A stretch of 64,000 bases of DNA from Pseudomonas sp. S04 (GCF_009834545.1 NZ_CP019427.1:6011001-6075000), one strand, 5' to 3'. Shown: positions 17,389 to 26,810, counted from the stretch's first letter. Translations and numbers: made by a program. The notes: generated by a model from the letters alone, not told the origin.

Positions 17389-18351
17389 ATGCGTAAGTCA
17401 TTGATGCGTATGACATTACGGCAATTGCAGATCTTCAATGAAGTCTGCGATTTACGCTCCTACAGCCGCGCAGCTGAGGAAATGTCACTCACACAACCGG
17501 CCGTCAGCCTACAAATTCGTCAGCTTGAAGAGCTGGTTGGGCAGCCATTGTTCGATTATGTCGGTAAAAAGCTCTACATGACCGAAGCAGCTGAAGCGTT
17601 ACAGCGCGCCAGTCGGGACATTTTTGGCCGCCTGGAAAACCTCGATATGCAGCTGTCCGACATGCAGGGTTCGCTGCAAGGACAGCTGAAGCTGGCGGTG
17701 GAATCCAGCGCCAAGTACTTCGTCCCCCATCTGTTCGCCGCCTTCAAGCGCCAGCACCCGGAAGTCAATTTGCAGCTGACGGTAGTCAACCGTGGGCAAG
17801 TGATCCGGCGCCTGTCGGATAACCGCGACGACCTGGTGATCATGTCCATGGTGCCGCAGGACATGGGCCTGGAATTCCTGCCCTTCCTCAATAACCCGAT
17901 TGTCGCCGTCGCCCCGCCTGACCACCCGCTGTGCCACATGGGCCCCCTGCGCTTGCAGGACCTTGAGCCTTACACCTTGCTGTTGCGCGAGCCTGGTTCC
18001 GGGACGCGCCTGGCCTGTGAAGAGTATTTCAAGGAGAAGCGCGTGCACTTCAACCAGACCCAGGAGGTCTCGTCGGCCGAGGCCCAGCGCGAATGTGTGG
18101 TGGCGGGTCTGGGCGTGGCGCTGTTGACGCGCCACGCCCTGAACCTGGAGTTGGCGACCGGCGGGCTCAAGGAGCTGCCGGTCGAAGAGCTGCCGCTGTA
18201 TCGCAGCTGGTGCGTGGTGCAGGCCAAAGCCAAGCGCCTGTCACCGGTCGCGCATGCGTTCCTGGGATTTATCCGCAATGAACGGGTGCAGATCAGCGCG
18301 CTGGTTGAGCGCTTCGACGCGAAGCTGCCGGGCTCGCTTGCCAGTAATTGA
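17389..18351 (+). CDS. LysR-type regulator divergent from pycAB
   Basis: A 320-residue LysR protein. The N-terminal winged helix (about 8-66) includes SYSRAAEEMSLTQPAVSLQIRQLEE-type HTH residues; the effector-binding periplasmic-binding-like domain spans about 95-305. It closely resembles the CbbR/CysB-like branch and matches, from memory, the PAO1 gene beside pycA (PA5437). It probably regulates pyruvate carboxylase and itself from the shared intergenic region. Three in-frame ATGs exist (17389, 17404, 17410), none with a good ribosome site; MTLRQLQIF at 17410 is the usual family start, so the first seven residues are uncertain. Confidence 0.88.
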   Translation: MRKSLMRMTLRQLQIFNEVCDLRSYSRAAEEMSLTQPAVSLQIRQLEELVGQPLFDYVGKKLYMTEAAEALQRASRDIFGRLENLDMQLSDMQGSLQGQLKLAVESSAKYFVPHLFAAFKRQHPEVNLQLTVVNRGQVIRRLSDNRDDLVIMSMVPQDMGLEFLPFLNNPIVAVAPPDHPLCHMGPLRLQDLEPYTLLLREPGSGTRLACEEYFKEKRVHFNQTQEVSSAEAQRECVVAGLGVALLTRHALNLELATGGLKELPVEELPLYRSWCVVQAKAKRLSPVAHAFLGFIRNERVQISALVERFDAKLPGSLASN

Positions 18352-18505
18352 GTTCAAGGCTGTCGGAAAAATCGCCAATCTCGGCGAGAAGTTGCCGGCG
18401 CTCACAACGATCTTCAATCGCGCGGCGGAACGCCATGCGGCGCTGGTCTTCCTGCTGACGGCGGGTTTTGATAGCGCTGTTGCGTTCTTCGTAGGGCTGG
18501 GCCAT
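18293..18505 (-). CDS. Small charged protein (70 aa), antisense overlap with LysR 3' end
   Basis: The ORF has GGGAG seven bases ahead of its ATG and encodes a very basic, arginine-rich N-terminal helix (KTRRQQEDQRRMAFRRAIED) typical of small conserved Pseudomonas proteins; it reminds me of the PA3496 family, but this is tentative. No signal peptide or membrane segment is visible. The last 59 bp overlap the end of the LysR gene on the other strand. Function unknown. Confidence 0.6.
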   Translation of the reverse strand: MAQPYEERNSAIKTRRQQEDQRRMAFRRAIEDRCERRQLLAEIGDFSDSLELNYWQASPAASRRSAQPAR

Positions 18506-18602
18506 TTCGAGTCTCCCAAGGCGAGTACGGGAGTTTCAAGATAGGCCGCTGGGATGACGGTTTGGCTGCGCGTGGGTTACAGGGATGTGAACATTGGCAG
18601 AC

Positions 18603-18639
18603 GTCTTGGCGAGCAGGCTCGCGATAAGATCGCCAAGAC
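18603..18639. repeat. REP-like hairpin downstream of the RpiR gene
   Basis: Arms gtcttggcga and tcgccaagac form a 10-bp stem. Inside is the REP core gcgagcaggctcgc. It lies between the stop of the RpiR gene and the start of the small leftward gene and may also terminate transcription. Confidence 0.6.
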
Positions 18640-18660
18640 CTGCCACCATCGCGATCGAAA

Positions 18661-19527
18661 TCAGTCGTCCAGCGCCTTCACCGACTTGGGCGACAAGCGC
18701 AAACTGCGCAGGCTGCGCTTGACGCTCTTGAGGTGGTTGACCAGGCTCGGGCCACGCGCCATGGCCACGCCCATGGCCAACACGTCGATCACCACCAGGT
18801 GGGCGATACGCGAGGTCAGCGGGGTGTAGATTTCGGTGTCCTCATGCACATCGATCGCCAGGTTGACGGTCGACAGCTCGGCCAGCGGCGTCTGGCTCGG
18901 GCACAAGGTGATCAACGACGCACCGCTCTCACGCACCAGATTGGCGGTGATCAGCAGGTCCTTGGAACGCCCGGACTGGGAGATGCAGATCGCCACATCA
19001 GAGGGTTTCAACGTGACCGCCGACATCGCCTGCATGTGCGGGTCGGAATACGCTGCAGCCGTCAGCAGCAAGCGAAAGAATTTATGCTGGGCATCCGCCG
19101 CCACCGCGCCAGACGCACCAAAACCGTAGAACTCGACACGCTGGGCCTGGGACATGAGCGTCACGGCCCGCTGCAGTTCGATCGGATCGAGCTTCTCGCG
19201 AACCTCCATCAGGGTGTGCAGGGTGGTGTCGAAAATTTTCAGGCTGTAGTCGGCGACCGAATCGTCTTCGTGGATCGCGAACTGGCCGAAACTCGCACCG
19301 GCGGCCAGGCTTTGCGCCAGCTTCAGCTTTAAGTCCTGGAAACCCGAACAGCCGATGGCACGACAGAAGCGCACGATGGTCGGTTCGCTGATGCCAACGC
19401 TGTGGGCAAGATCAGCCATGGAACTGTGCATCACTGCCGCAGGGTCAAGCAGCACGTGGTCGGCAACCTTGAGTTCCGATTTGCGTAACAGGTGGCGAGA
19501 CTGGGCGATATGTTGCAACAGGTTCAA
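18661..19527 (-). CDS. RpiR-family regulator (HexR-like)
   Basis: The 288-residue protein has an N-terminal RpiR helix-turn-helix (about 1-77, with SVGISEPTIVRFCRAIGCSG) and a SIS sugar-phosphate isomerase-like domain (about 125-265, with GFGASGAVAADAQHKF). HexR, the family member that represses glucose catabolism in Pseudomonas, senses KDPG; this gene sits by pycAB and is probably a paralogue, equivalent to PAO1 PA5438, rather than the zwf-linked HexR. A strong palindrome 46 bp before the start suggests autoregulation. The effector is likely a phosphorylated sugar, by family. Confidence 0.88.
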   Translation of the reverse strand: MNLLQHIAQSRHLLRKSELKVADHVLLDPAAVMHSSMADLAHSVGISEPTIVRFCRAIGCSGFQDLKLKLAQSLAAGASFGQFAIHEDDSVADYSLKIFDTTLHTLMEVREKLDPIELQRAVTLMSQAQRVEFYGFGASGAVAADAQHKFFRLLLTAAAYSDPHMQAMSAVTLKPSDVAICISQSGRSKDLLITANLVRESGASLITLCPSQTPLAELSTVNLAIDVHEDTEIYTPLTSRIAHLVVIDVLAMGVAMARGPSLVNHLKSVKRSLRSLRLSPKSVKALDD

Positions 19528-19572
19528 AGGGCAGGACTCATTGTTATGGGCGGGCGCCGGGGATGTAGCAAG

Positions 19573-19591
19573 CTTGTAGTTATACTACAAG
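19573..19591. promoter_or_regulatory. HexR-like palindrome upstream of the RpiR gene
   Basis: CTTGTAGT-TAT-ACTACAAG is a perfect 8-bp inverted repeat with a 3-bp centre. It resembles the HexR operator type TTGT-Nx-ACAA and lies 45 bp upstream of the RpiR start, so autoregulation is likely. Confidence 0.65.
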
Positions 19592-19772
19592 AATCCGTTT
19601 TTTGCCTGCTCAATGCATAACTCGATGTCCCCGCCTGGTGCCACCCGCGCCTCATGTAGCCCTCAGAGCGCAGACCGGCCTGACACCCGGTGCTTCACGC
19701 GCATTCGTCCTCCCCTGTAGATGGAAAGTGACAATGCAGGACACACACTATTCATTACAGGAGTTAACGACC

Positions 19773-20087
19773 ATGAGTCTTACTACACGTGGCTGGGTAG
19801 CCCAGCAGGACCTGATGCCAGTCAGCGCGACCTTTCGCACCTATGGCACGGTCACCGTCGCCCATTCGGGCATTACCCCCAGGCTGACCAAAAGCAGCCA
19901 GCAACCTAACCCAAGCGCCTTGAGACTGGACCTTACGCTGGAGCATACCGAGCAAAACGCTCTGCTCGTTGAGGTGGATAAAACTGTCGAGTTCAGGCAA
20001 TCCGGCGACTTGAAACTGATGGCCGTCAGCATTTTCTGCGAAGGCAACTTGCTGGTGCACTTGGATGAGATCCAGGTCACTCACTGA
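19773..20087 (+). CDS. Hypothetical protein (104 aa)
   Basis: I do not recognise a family. The frame is open from 19602, but ACAGGAG nine bases ahead of ATG 19773 marks the likely start. The product is soluble, with alternating hydrophobic residues suggesting beta strands (SATFRTYGTVTVAHSG, LRLDLTLEH, LLVHLDEIQV) and no signal peptide or cysteine pair. It is transcribed away from the RpiR gene and towards the GGDEF/EAL gene. Function unknown. Confidence 0.6.
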   Translation: MSLTTRGWVAQQDLMPVSATFRTYGTVTVAHSGITPRLTKSSQQPNPSALRLDLTLEHTEQNALLVEVDKTVEFRQSGDLKLMAVSIFCEGNLLVHLDEIQVTH

Positions 20088-20171
20088 ATTCAGGAAGTCA
20101 TTCCTGGAGCTTGACCATTCCAGCCAACGGCCCATAGGAACCGGTGGCTGGCATACCTAAGGCCGACCTCA

Positions 20172-23036
20172 TCAGCCATCCTGGCTACGCAACTGCTCGG
20201 CAAGCGCAATGGCCTCCACAGGCCGACTGATCAGATAGCCTTGCACCTCATCGCAGCGCGACGCCTTGAGAAACTCAAGCTGCTCCTGCCGCTCTACGCC
20301 TTCCGCGACGACCTTCAGCGACAAGCCATGGGCCATGGCAATGATTGCCCGGGTGATTGCCGCATCGGCACTGCCCTCGCCCAGGCCGCGGATAAACGCC
20401 TGGTCAATCTTCACGTAGTCCACCGGAATGCGCTTGAGGTAACTCAACGACGAGTAACCGGTGCCAAAGTCATCGATGGCCAGCTTCACTCCCAGGTCTC
20501 GCAGTTGCTGAAAGGTAGCAATGATGTGTTCGACGCTGTCGAGCAACTGGCTTTCGGTCAGTTCCAGCTCCAGGTAGCGTGGCTCCAGGCCGGTTTCCTC
20601 GAGCACCTGGCGCACCAGGCTGACCAGTTTGCCCTGGCGCAATTGATGCACCGACAAATTCACCGAAACCCGGATCGGCGCCAGCCCCTGGCGCTGCCAC
20701 TCGCATGCCTGCCAGCAGGCCTGACGCAACACGAATTCGCCAATCGGGCCGATCAACCCGGTTTCCTCTGCCAAACCGATGAACTCAGCCGGCGGCACCT
20801 GCCCCATGGTCGGATGGTCCCAGCGCACCAGCGCTTCGGCAGCGTTCAGGCGACCGCTGGCCAGACACTGCTTGGGCTGGTAATAGACTTTCAGCTGTCG
20901 CTCCTCGACGGCCTTGCGCAACTGGTTTTCCAGTTGCAGGCGCTCAAGGGTGCTGGCCTGCAGGCTGTCGGTGTAGAACTGGAAATTATTGCCACCCAGG
21001 TGCTTGGCGTGCTGCATGGCCATGTTCGACTGGCTGACCAACGCGGGAATCTCCCGCGCGTTGTCCGGCAGCATGCTGATGCCCATCGAGGCGCTAATTA
21101 CCAGCTCATGCCCATCAATGCTCAGCGGCACCCGCAGCTTGGCCGCCAACCGGGTGGCGACCCGCGCCAGACTCGACAGGCTGCCATAGGCATCAAACAG
21201 CACGGCAAACTCATCCCCGGACAAACGGGCGATGGTGTCCGCTTCCGGCAGCGCGTTCACCAGGCGCCGGGCCATTTTCTGCAACAACTGGTCGGCCACA
21301 TCATGGCCCAGGCTGTCGTTGAGTAATTTGAAACGATCCAGGTTGATGTGCAGCAGCGCCAAGCTGCGACCGCCCTGGCGCACCCGCTGATGAGCGTCCT
21401 GCAGGCGCTCACGGAACAGCGCACGGTTGGCCAGCCCGGTGAGCTCGTCGTAGTGGGTCAGGTAGCGCATGCGCTCTTCGGATTCGCGCCGAGCGGAGAG
21501 ATCGGCGAAGAAGCCCACAATATGGCTCACAGTTCCCCGAGAATCGCGCACTACGTTCAGCTGCAACCATTGCGGGTAGAGTTCGCCGTTCTTGCGCGCC
21601 TCCACCAACTCGCCCTGCCAACTGCCGTGTTGTTCCAGCGCCTGATGAATCGTTGGGTAGTGGCGGCGGGCGTCACGACTGCAGGGAAGCTCGATCACAT
21701 TGCGCCCCAGCAGGTCCTCGGCCTGATAGCCAGTTACCCGGCTGAACGCCTGATTGACCGCAATCAACGCGTAATTCGGATCGAAAATCACAATGCCTTC
21801 GCTTGCTGCCTCAAACACCGTGGCCGCCAACTGGCGCTGCTCTTCCAGGCCTTTGCTGGCGCTGATGTCGCGCCGCGTGCCAACCATGCGCAGCACACGA
21901 CCGTCAGGGCCGCGCTCCACCGCGCGCCCCCGGTCCTCAATCCAGACCCAATGCCCGTCCCCGTGACGCACGCGGTACTCGATCTGGTAATCCTCGCTGC
22001 GCCCCTTCAAATGCGCGACCAGTGCCCGCCGCAGCGGCGGCAAGTCCGAGGGATGCAGGCGCGGCTTGAGGTGGCTGAGCATCTCGGTGATGAACTCGGG
22101 CTCGATCCCGAACAATTCCTCGAGCTGGGTGTGATGCACTTCGTCGGTTTGCAGATTCCAGTCCCACAAGCCCAGTTCGCTGGCCTTCAACGCCAGCGCC
22201 AGGCGCGCTTCGCTTTTGCTCAGCGCCTGGTTGGCGGCGTCCAGTTCGAGGCTGCGTTGCGCCACCCGAGTCTCCAGGCCGACTTGCGCGGTGCGCAGCT
22301 CGGCTTCGGCCTGGCGGCGCTGGTCGATTTCCCGCGCCAGTTCCTGGTTGAGTTGGTCACTACCGCTTTGCGCCTGCCGCAAATGCTCGATCAGCGCCTG
22401 ATTCTGAAAGCGGCGCAACAACCCTCGTCCGATCAGCCGGTTGACCTGCCACGCCACCACACTCAAGGAGCCCAGCAGAATCAGGCCGAGCCAGCCCCAG
22501 CCCTGCTGCTGTTGATCGCCGCCCCAGAACAGATAGCCGATGGCCGGCAGCAGGCAGGGCAACGTAAAGGACAGGAAGGCCGACAGGCTGACCGCGTAGG
22601 CGACACTGGCGCACAGGGTGGCCGCGCCGATCAGGCCAAACACCCAGGCTTGCTGCAGGAAACTGTCGGTGGGCACCAGGGCGATACCAGCTGCGGCCAA
22701 GGTCAGGCCACTGAGGGCCGACCCCAGCAGGAACATGTGCCGCCAGATCGGCTGCGCCTGGCGGCTGGGCATGGCCGAATCAAAGGCTGCCACCTGGATC
22801 ACTCGCAATGCCACCAGCAACAGCAACCAGACCAGCCAGGCACTGACCTGCAGATAACGCTGCGGGTCCCACAGCAAACCGGCACAGACCAGGCCATTGA
22901 GCAACATCAGCAAGGTGGGCAGCAGCGAGCCCTGGTACAGCATACGCGTGCGCTCGACCGCCATCTCCATGGCGTATTGCTTGCGGATAACCTGCGGCTC
23001 CACGAAGGATCCTGCCAGGCTGGAGCTGAAGGTCAT
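20172..23036 (-). CDS. Membrane GGDEF-EAL cyclic-di-GMP protein with PAS domains
   Basis: About 954 residues. The N-terminal 200 or so residues hold roughly six transmembrane helices, followed by a short coiled coil (about 215-270), two PAS/PAC sensor domains, a GGDEF domain and a C-terminal EAL domain. The cyclase motif reads SGDEF (in RLSGDEFAVLF) instead of GGDEF. The EAL side looks intact: EALVRW, NLSVHQL, ELTES and DDFGTGYSSLSYLK. It may therefore make and/or degrade c-di-GMP in response to a membrane or redox signal. PAO1 PA5442 occupies the same position. The start at 23036 was chosen because residues upstream look random; the ribosome site is weak. Confidence 0.88.
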   Translation of the reverse strand: MTFSSSLAGSFVEPQVIRKQYAMEMAVERTRMLYQGSLLPTLLMLLNGLVCAGLLWDPQRYLQVSAWLVWLLLLVALRVIQVAAFDSAMPSRQAQPIWRHMFLLGSALSGLTLAAAGIALVPTDSFLQQAWVFGLIGAATLCASVAYAVSLSAFLSFTLPCLLPAIGYLFWGGDQQQQGWGWLGLILLGSLSVVAWQVNRLIGRGLLRRFQNQALIEHLRQAQSGSDQLNQELAREIDQRRQAEAELRTAQVGLETRVAQRSLELDAANQALSKSEARLALALKASELGLWDWNLQTDEVHHTQLEELFGIEPEFITEMLSHLKPRLHPSDLPPLRRALVAHLKGRSEDYQIEYRVRHGDGHWVWIEDRGRAVERGPDGRVLRMVGTRRDISASKGLEEQRQLAATVFEAASEGIVIFDPNYALIAVNQAFSRVTGYQAEDLLGRNVIELPCSRDARRHYPTIHQALEQHGSWQGELVEARKNGELYPQWLQLNVVRDSRGTVSHIVGFFADLSARRESEERMRYLTHYDELTGLANRALFRERLQDAHQRVRQGGRSLALLHINLDRFKLLNDSLGHDVADQLLQKMARRLVNALPEADTIARLSGDEFAVLFDAYGSLSSLARVATRLAAKLRVPLSIDGHELVISASMGISMLPDNAREIPALVSQSNMAMQHAKHLGGNNFQFYTDSLQASTLERLQLENQLRKAVEERQLKVYYQPKQCLASGRLNAAEALVRWDHPTMGQVPPAEFIGLAEETGLIGPIGEFVLRQACWQACEWQRQGLAPIRVSVNLSVHQLRQGKLVSLVRQVLEETGLEPRYLELELTESQLLDSVEHIIATFQQLRDLGVKLAIDDFGTGYSSLSYLKRIPVDYVKIDQAFIRGLGEGSADAAITRAIIAMAHGLSLKVVAEGVERQEQLEFLKASRCDEVQGYLISRPVEAIALAEQLRSQDG

Positions 23037-23295
23037 AGGCGATATTCTTGTTCTTATAGAGGGGCATGCGTGCCCGAAACGTCGACGGAGCATACACAAG
23101 CAAGCACCCTGACCAAACTGGCGCGAGGGATAAAATCGACGAAAGCGAGTGCCTGGCAAAAACCGCGCAAAACCGCAGAGCCACGGCCTGTAAGGGCCGC
23201 TGCCGCGTGACTGGGTGGTCGCCCTCGGCAACTCTTTCATCGGTTAATGCAAAGCTCGGTTTGCCCGGTTTGACGCGGCACCCTAGAATGCCCCG

Positions 23296-25479
23296 ATGCG
23301 CGATGACCTCTCCCTTTTGCTGAACTCACTCAACGATGCCCAACGCCAGGCCGTAGCTGCCTCCGTGGGTCGTCAGTTGGTCCTGGCCGGTGCTGGCTCC
23401 GGTAAAACCCGTGTGCTGGTGCACCGTATCGCCTGGTTGATCCAGGTCGAAAACGCCTCGCCTCACTCAATCCTGTCGGTGACCTTCACCAACAAGGCTG
23501 CTGCCGAGATGCGCCATCGCATCGAGCAACTGATGGGTATCAACCCGGCCGGCATGTGGGTCGGCACCTTCCACGGCCTGGCGCACCGCCTGTTGCGGGC
23601 GCACTGGCAGGAAGCCGGCCTGAGCCAGACGTTCCAGATCCTCGACAGCGACGACCAGCAGCGGCTGGTCAAACGGGTGATCCGTGAGCTGGGCCTCGAC
23701 GAGCAGCGCTGGCCGGCCCGCCAGGCCCAGTGGTTCATCAACGGCCAGAAAGACGAAGGCCTGCGTCCACAACACATTCAAGCCAGTGGCGACCTGTTCC
23801 TGGGCACCATGCGCAGCATCTATGAGGCCTACGAGGCCGCGTGCCTGCGCGCTGGTGTCATCGACTTCTCCGAGTTGCTGCTGCGCGCCCTCGACCTGTG
23901 GCGCGACCATCCGGGCTTGCTGGCGCACTACCAGAAACGCTTCCGCCATATCCTGGTAGACGAGTTCCAGGACACCAACGCCGTGCAGTACGCCTGGTTG
24001 CGCCTGCTGGCCAAGGGCGGCGACAGCCTGATGGTGGTGGGTGACGACGACCAGTCGATCTACGGCTGGCGCGGGGCGAAAATCGAGAACATCTATCAGT
24101 ACTCCGACGACTTCCCGGATGCCGAGACCATTCGCCTGGAACAGAACTATCGCTCCACCGCCGGTATCCTCAAGGCGGCGAACGCCCTGATCGCCAACAA
24201 TACCGGGCGCATGGGCAAAGAGTTGTGGACCGATGGCGGTGAAGGCGAAGCGATCAACCTCTACGCCGCCTTTAATGAACACGACGAAGCCCGCTACGTT
24301 GTCGAAACCATCGAAAGCGCGCTGAAAACCGGCTTGGCGCGCAGCGATATTGCGATTTTGTACCGCTCCAACGCCCAATCTCGGGTGTTGGAAGAAGCCC
24401 TGCTGCGCGAACGCATCCCGTACCGCATCTATGGCGGCCAGCGCTTCTTCGAACGTGCTGAAATCAAGAACGCCATGGCTTACCTGCGCTTGCTTGAAGG
24501 GCGCGGCAACGACGCGGCCCTGGAGCGGGTGATCAACGTTCCGGCGCGTGGCATTGGCGAGAAAACCGTCGAAGCCATCCGCGACCACGCTCGCCACAGC
24601 GATGTGTCGATGTGGGAAGCCATGCGCTTGCTGATCGCCAATAAAGGCCTGACTGGCCGCGCTGCCGGCGCCCTGGGCGCCTTCATCGAGCTGATCGACA
24701 ACCTGGCGGCGAAAACCGCCGAGATGCCGCTGCACTTGATGACCCAGACCGTCATCGAGCAGTCGGGGCTGATTGCCTACCACGAAGCGGAAAAAGGCGA
24801 GAAAGGCCAGGCCCGGGTAGAAAACCTTGAGGAATTGGTCAGCGCCGCGCGCAACTTCGAGAACAGCGAAGAAGACGAAGAGCTGACGCCACTGGCTGCT
24901 TTCCTCGGCCATGCCTCCCTGGAGGCCGGCGATACCCAGGCCGACGAGCACGAAGACAGCATCCAGTTGATGACCCTGCACAGCGCCAAGGGCCTGGAAT
25001 TCCCCTACGTGTTCCTGGTCGGCATGGAAGAGGGTCTGTTCCCGCACAAGATGAGCCTGGAAGAGCCCGGCCGTCTTGAAGAGGAGCGGCGCCTGGCGTA
25101 CGTCGGCATTACCCGCGCCATGCAGAACCTGGTGATGACCTACGCTGAAACCCGGCGCCTGTATGGCAGCGAGACTTACAACAAGGTCTCGCGTTTCGTA
25201 CGCGAAGTACCCAAGGGCCTGATTCAGGAAGTGCGGCTGTCCAATAGCGTCAGCCGGCCGTTCGGCGGTGGCCAGAAGCAGAGCTCGAGCAGTATGTTCG
25301 CCGGTACGGAAATCCCCGAAACCGCATTCAGCCTCGGCCAGCAAGTGCAGCACGCGGTGTTCGGCGAAGGGGTGATTCTCAACTTCGAAGGCGCCGGGGC
25401 CCAGGCCCGGGTGCAAGTGAACTTCAGCGAAGGCAGCAAGTGGCTGATGCTCGGCTACGCCAAGCTGGAAGCGATCTAA
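23296..25479 (+). CDS. uvrD: DNA helicase II UvrD
   Basis: A full-length 727-residue superfamily 1 helicase acting 3'-5' in nucleotide excision and mismatch repair. Walker A AGAGSGKT is at 31-38; FTNKAAAEM (motif Ia), DEFQDTN (motif II), GDDDQSIYGWRGA (motif III), EQNYRS (IV), TLHSAKGLEF (V) and YVGITRA (VI) all appear in order. The C-terminal Tudor-like tail begins near residue 675 (VQHAVFGEGVILN). Its own promoter region separates it from the divergent GGDEF/EAL gene. Confidence 0.97.
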   Translation: MRDDLSLLLNSLNDAQRQAVAASVGRQLVLAGAGSGKTRVLVHRIAWLIQVENASPHSILSVTFTNKAAAEMRHRIEQLMGINPAGMWVGTFHGLAHRLLRAHWQEAGLSQTFQILDSDDQQRLVKRVIRELGLDEQRWPARQAQWFINGQKDEGLRPQHIQASGDLFLGTMRSIYEAYEAACLRAGVIDFSELLLRALDLWRDHPGLLAHYQKRFRHILVDEFQDTNAVQYAWLRLLAKGGDSLMVVGDDDQSIYGWRGAKIENIYQYSDDFPDAETIRLEQNYRSTAGILKAANALIANNTGRMGKELWTDGGEGEAINLYAAFNEHDEARYVVETIESALKTGLARSDIAILYRSNAQSRVLEEALLRERIPYRIYGGQRFFERAEIKNAMAYLRLLEGRGNDAALERVINVPARGIGEKTVEAIRDHARHSDVSMWEAMRLLIANKGLTGRAAGALGAFIELIDNLAAKTAEMPLHLMTQTVIEQSGLIAYHEAEKGEKGQARVENLEELVSAARNFENSEEDEELTPLAAFLGHASLEAGDTQADEHEDSIQLMTLHSAKGLEFPYVFLVGMEEGLFPHKMSLEEPGRLEEERRLAYVGITRAMQNLVMTYAETRRLYGSETYNKVSRFVREVPKGLIQEVRLSNSVSRPFGGGQKQSSSSMFAGTEIPETAFSLGQQVQHAVFGEGVILNFEGAGAQARVQVNFSEGSKWLMLGYAKLEAI

Positions 25480-25798
25480 AGGCGCGAGCGCGTCCTTGTG
25501 GGAGAGCGCCGGGCGGCGCTTCGTCTGCTTGCGAATATCTACACCGCCGTTTATCAGATGCATCGAGGCGTGTGCATTCGCGAGCAGGCTCGCTCCTACA
25601 GGATGTGGCATTGATCTTTGCTCCTAGTCCTTCTGAACTTGTCGGCCCATCCCACAGACAAAAGTACATAGCCCTACGCAGGCCGGTTGAGCTGAACCCA
25701 GCCTGTCAGGCAAAAGCCCGAAACACTCTGCCGCTAGCCAGCAACACTTCACCTGTGCAACATGGCGCGCGTGCCATCCACAAATGGGAATTCCCTTT
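25480..25798. repeat. Gene-free stretch with a hairpin and a REP element
   Basis: Just after uvrD, agcgcc-gggc-ggcgct (25505-25520) is a small hairpin, possibly the terminator. A REP core gcgagcaggctcgctcctaca lies at 25580-25600. The remaining 200 bases contain no ORF I can support and should hold the promoter of the Tim44-like gene. Confidence 0.6.
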
Positions 25799-26674
25799 AT
25801 GAAACGTTTTCTTAGCATCGCCATGGCGTTGTGCATCGGCCTGACGATGAGCCTGGACGCCAACGCCAAGCGCTTTGGTGGCGGCAAGAGCTCCGGCGCT
25901 GCGCCGACTCACCAGACCAGCCAAATGGCTCCTTCTTCTCCTGGCATGGGCGGCGCTGCGGCGACCGCTGGTGCTGCCGGTGCCGCGGGCGCTGCGGCCA
26001 AGGCCGGCGGTGCTTCGCGCTGGCTCGGCCCGCTGGCCGGTATCGCCGCTGGCGGCCTGCTGGCGTCCATGTTCATGGGCGGTGGCTTCCAGGGCATGCA
26101 GATCTTCGACATCCTGATCATGGCGGTCATCGCCTTCGTGATCTTCCGCTTCATCGCCGCTCGTCGTCGCAAGCAGCAAGAGCACCTGGCCCCGGCCGGT
26201 CACGCGCCAATGCAGCGTGAAGTGTTCGAGAACAAGCCTGCCATGGGTTCGATCTTCGGTGGTTCGGCCGCTCCGGCTGCTGCTCGTCCGGTGATCAACG
26301 CTCCGGCCTGGTTCAACGAAGAGCGCTTCATTGAAGCCGCGCGCAGCCACTTCCAGTCCCTGCAGCAGCACTGGGACGCCAACGAAATGGACAAGATCGC
26401 CGAGTTCGTGACCCCACAACTGCTGGAGTTCCTCAAGCGCGAACGTGCCGACCTGGGCGACGGCTTCCAGTCGACCTACATCGACAACCTCACCGTGCAA
26501 CTGGACGGCGTGGATGATCGCGCCGACAAGACCATCGCCACCCTGACCTTCAGCGGCGTGTCGAAAACCTCGCGTTTCGACCAGGGCGAAGTGTTCAGCG
26601 AAAGCTGGAACATGGAACGTCCGCAAGGCGACAACCAGCCTTGGCTGGTCGCTGGTATTCGCCAGAACGGCTAA
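25799..26674 (+). CDS. Tim44-like domain secreted/membrane protein
   Basis: A 291-residue protein. Residues 1-23 (ending DANA) form a signal peptide; a low-complexity A/G/S-rich stretch follows (about 30-75). Hydrophobic segments lie near 78-95 and 100-118, then a basic RRRKQQ turn. The C-terminal 140 residues are a Tim44-like alpha+beta domain, as seen in mitochondrial Tim44 and many uncharacterised bacterial proteins. Its role in bacteria is unknown. I take ATG 25799 because it begins the signal peptide; an ATG at 25784 is also in frame. A strong terminator follows. Confidence 0.82.
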   Translation: MKRFLSIAMALCIGLTMSLDANAKRFGGGKSSGAAPTHQTSQMAPSSPGMGGAAATAGAAGAAGAAAKAGGASRWLGPLAGIAAGGLLASMFMGGGFQGMQIFDILIMAVIAFVIFRFIAARRRKQQEHLAPAGHAPMQREVFENKPAMGSIFGGSAAPAAARPVINAPAWFNEERFIEAARSHFQSLQQHWDANEMDKIAEFVTPQLLEFLKRERADLGDGFQSTYIDNLTVQLDGVDDRADKTIATLTFSGVSKTSRFDQGEVFSESWNMERPQGDNQPWLVAGIRQNG

Positions 26675-26702
26675 TACCTCGCGCGGTTCGCATGCAGTAA
26701 TA

Positions 26703-26728
26703 AAAACCCCAGCCTCGGCTGGGGTTTT
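26703..26728. terminator. Strong bidirectional-looking terminator after the Tim44-like gene
   Basis: The stem aaaaccccagcc / ggctggggtttt (12 bp) with a 2-base centre is followed by a T-rich run. It ends 29 bp after the gene's stop codon. Confidence 0.9.
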
Positions 26729-26810
26729 CTATTTCGCGGTTGCATCTATAGCAAGCTACTGTATAAACCGCCCCAACCAAACCGCGCCATTGAGCAAGAG
26801 GATCCCGGAC

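Noticed and set aside
21348..23210. 620-codon plus-strand frame opposite the GGDEF/EAL gene
   Set aside because: Gln/Arg-rich translation without domains, antisense to a well-supported gene.
23467..25611. 714-codon minus-strand frame opposite uvrD
   Set aside because: uvrD has all helicase motifs in order, so the antisense frame is a shadow.
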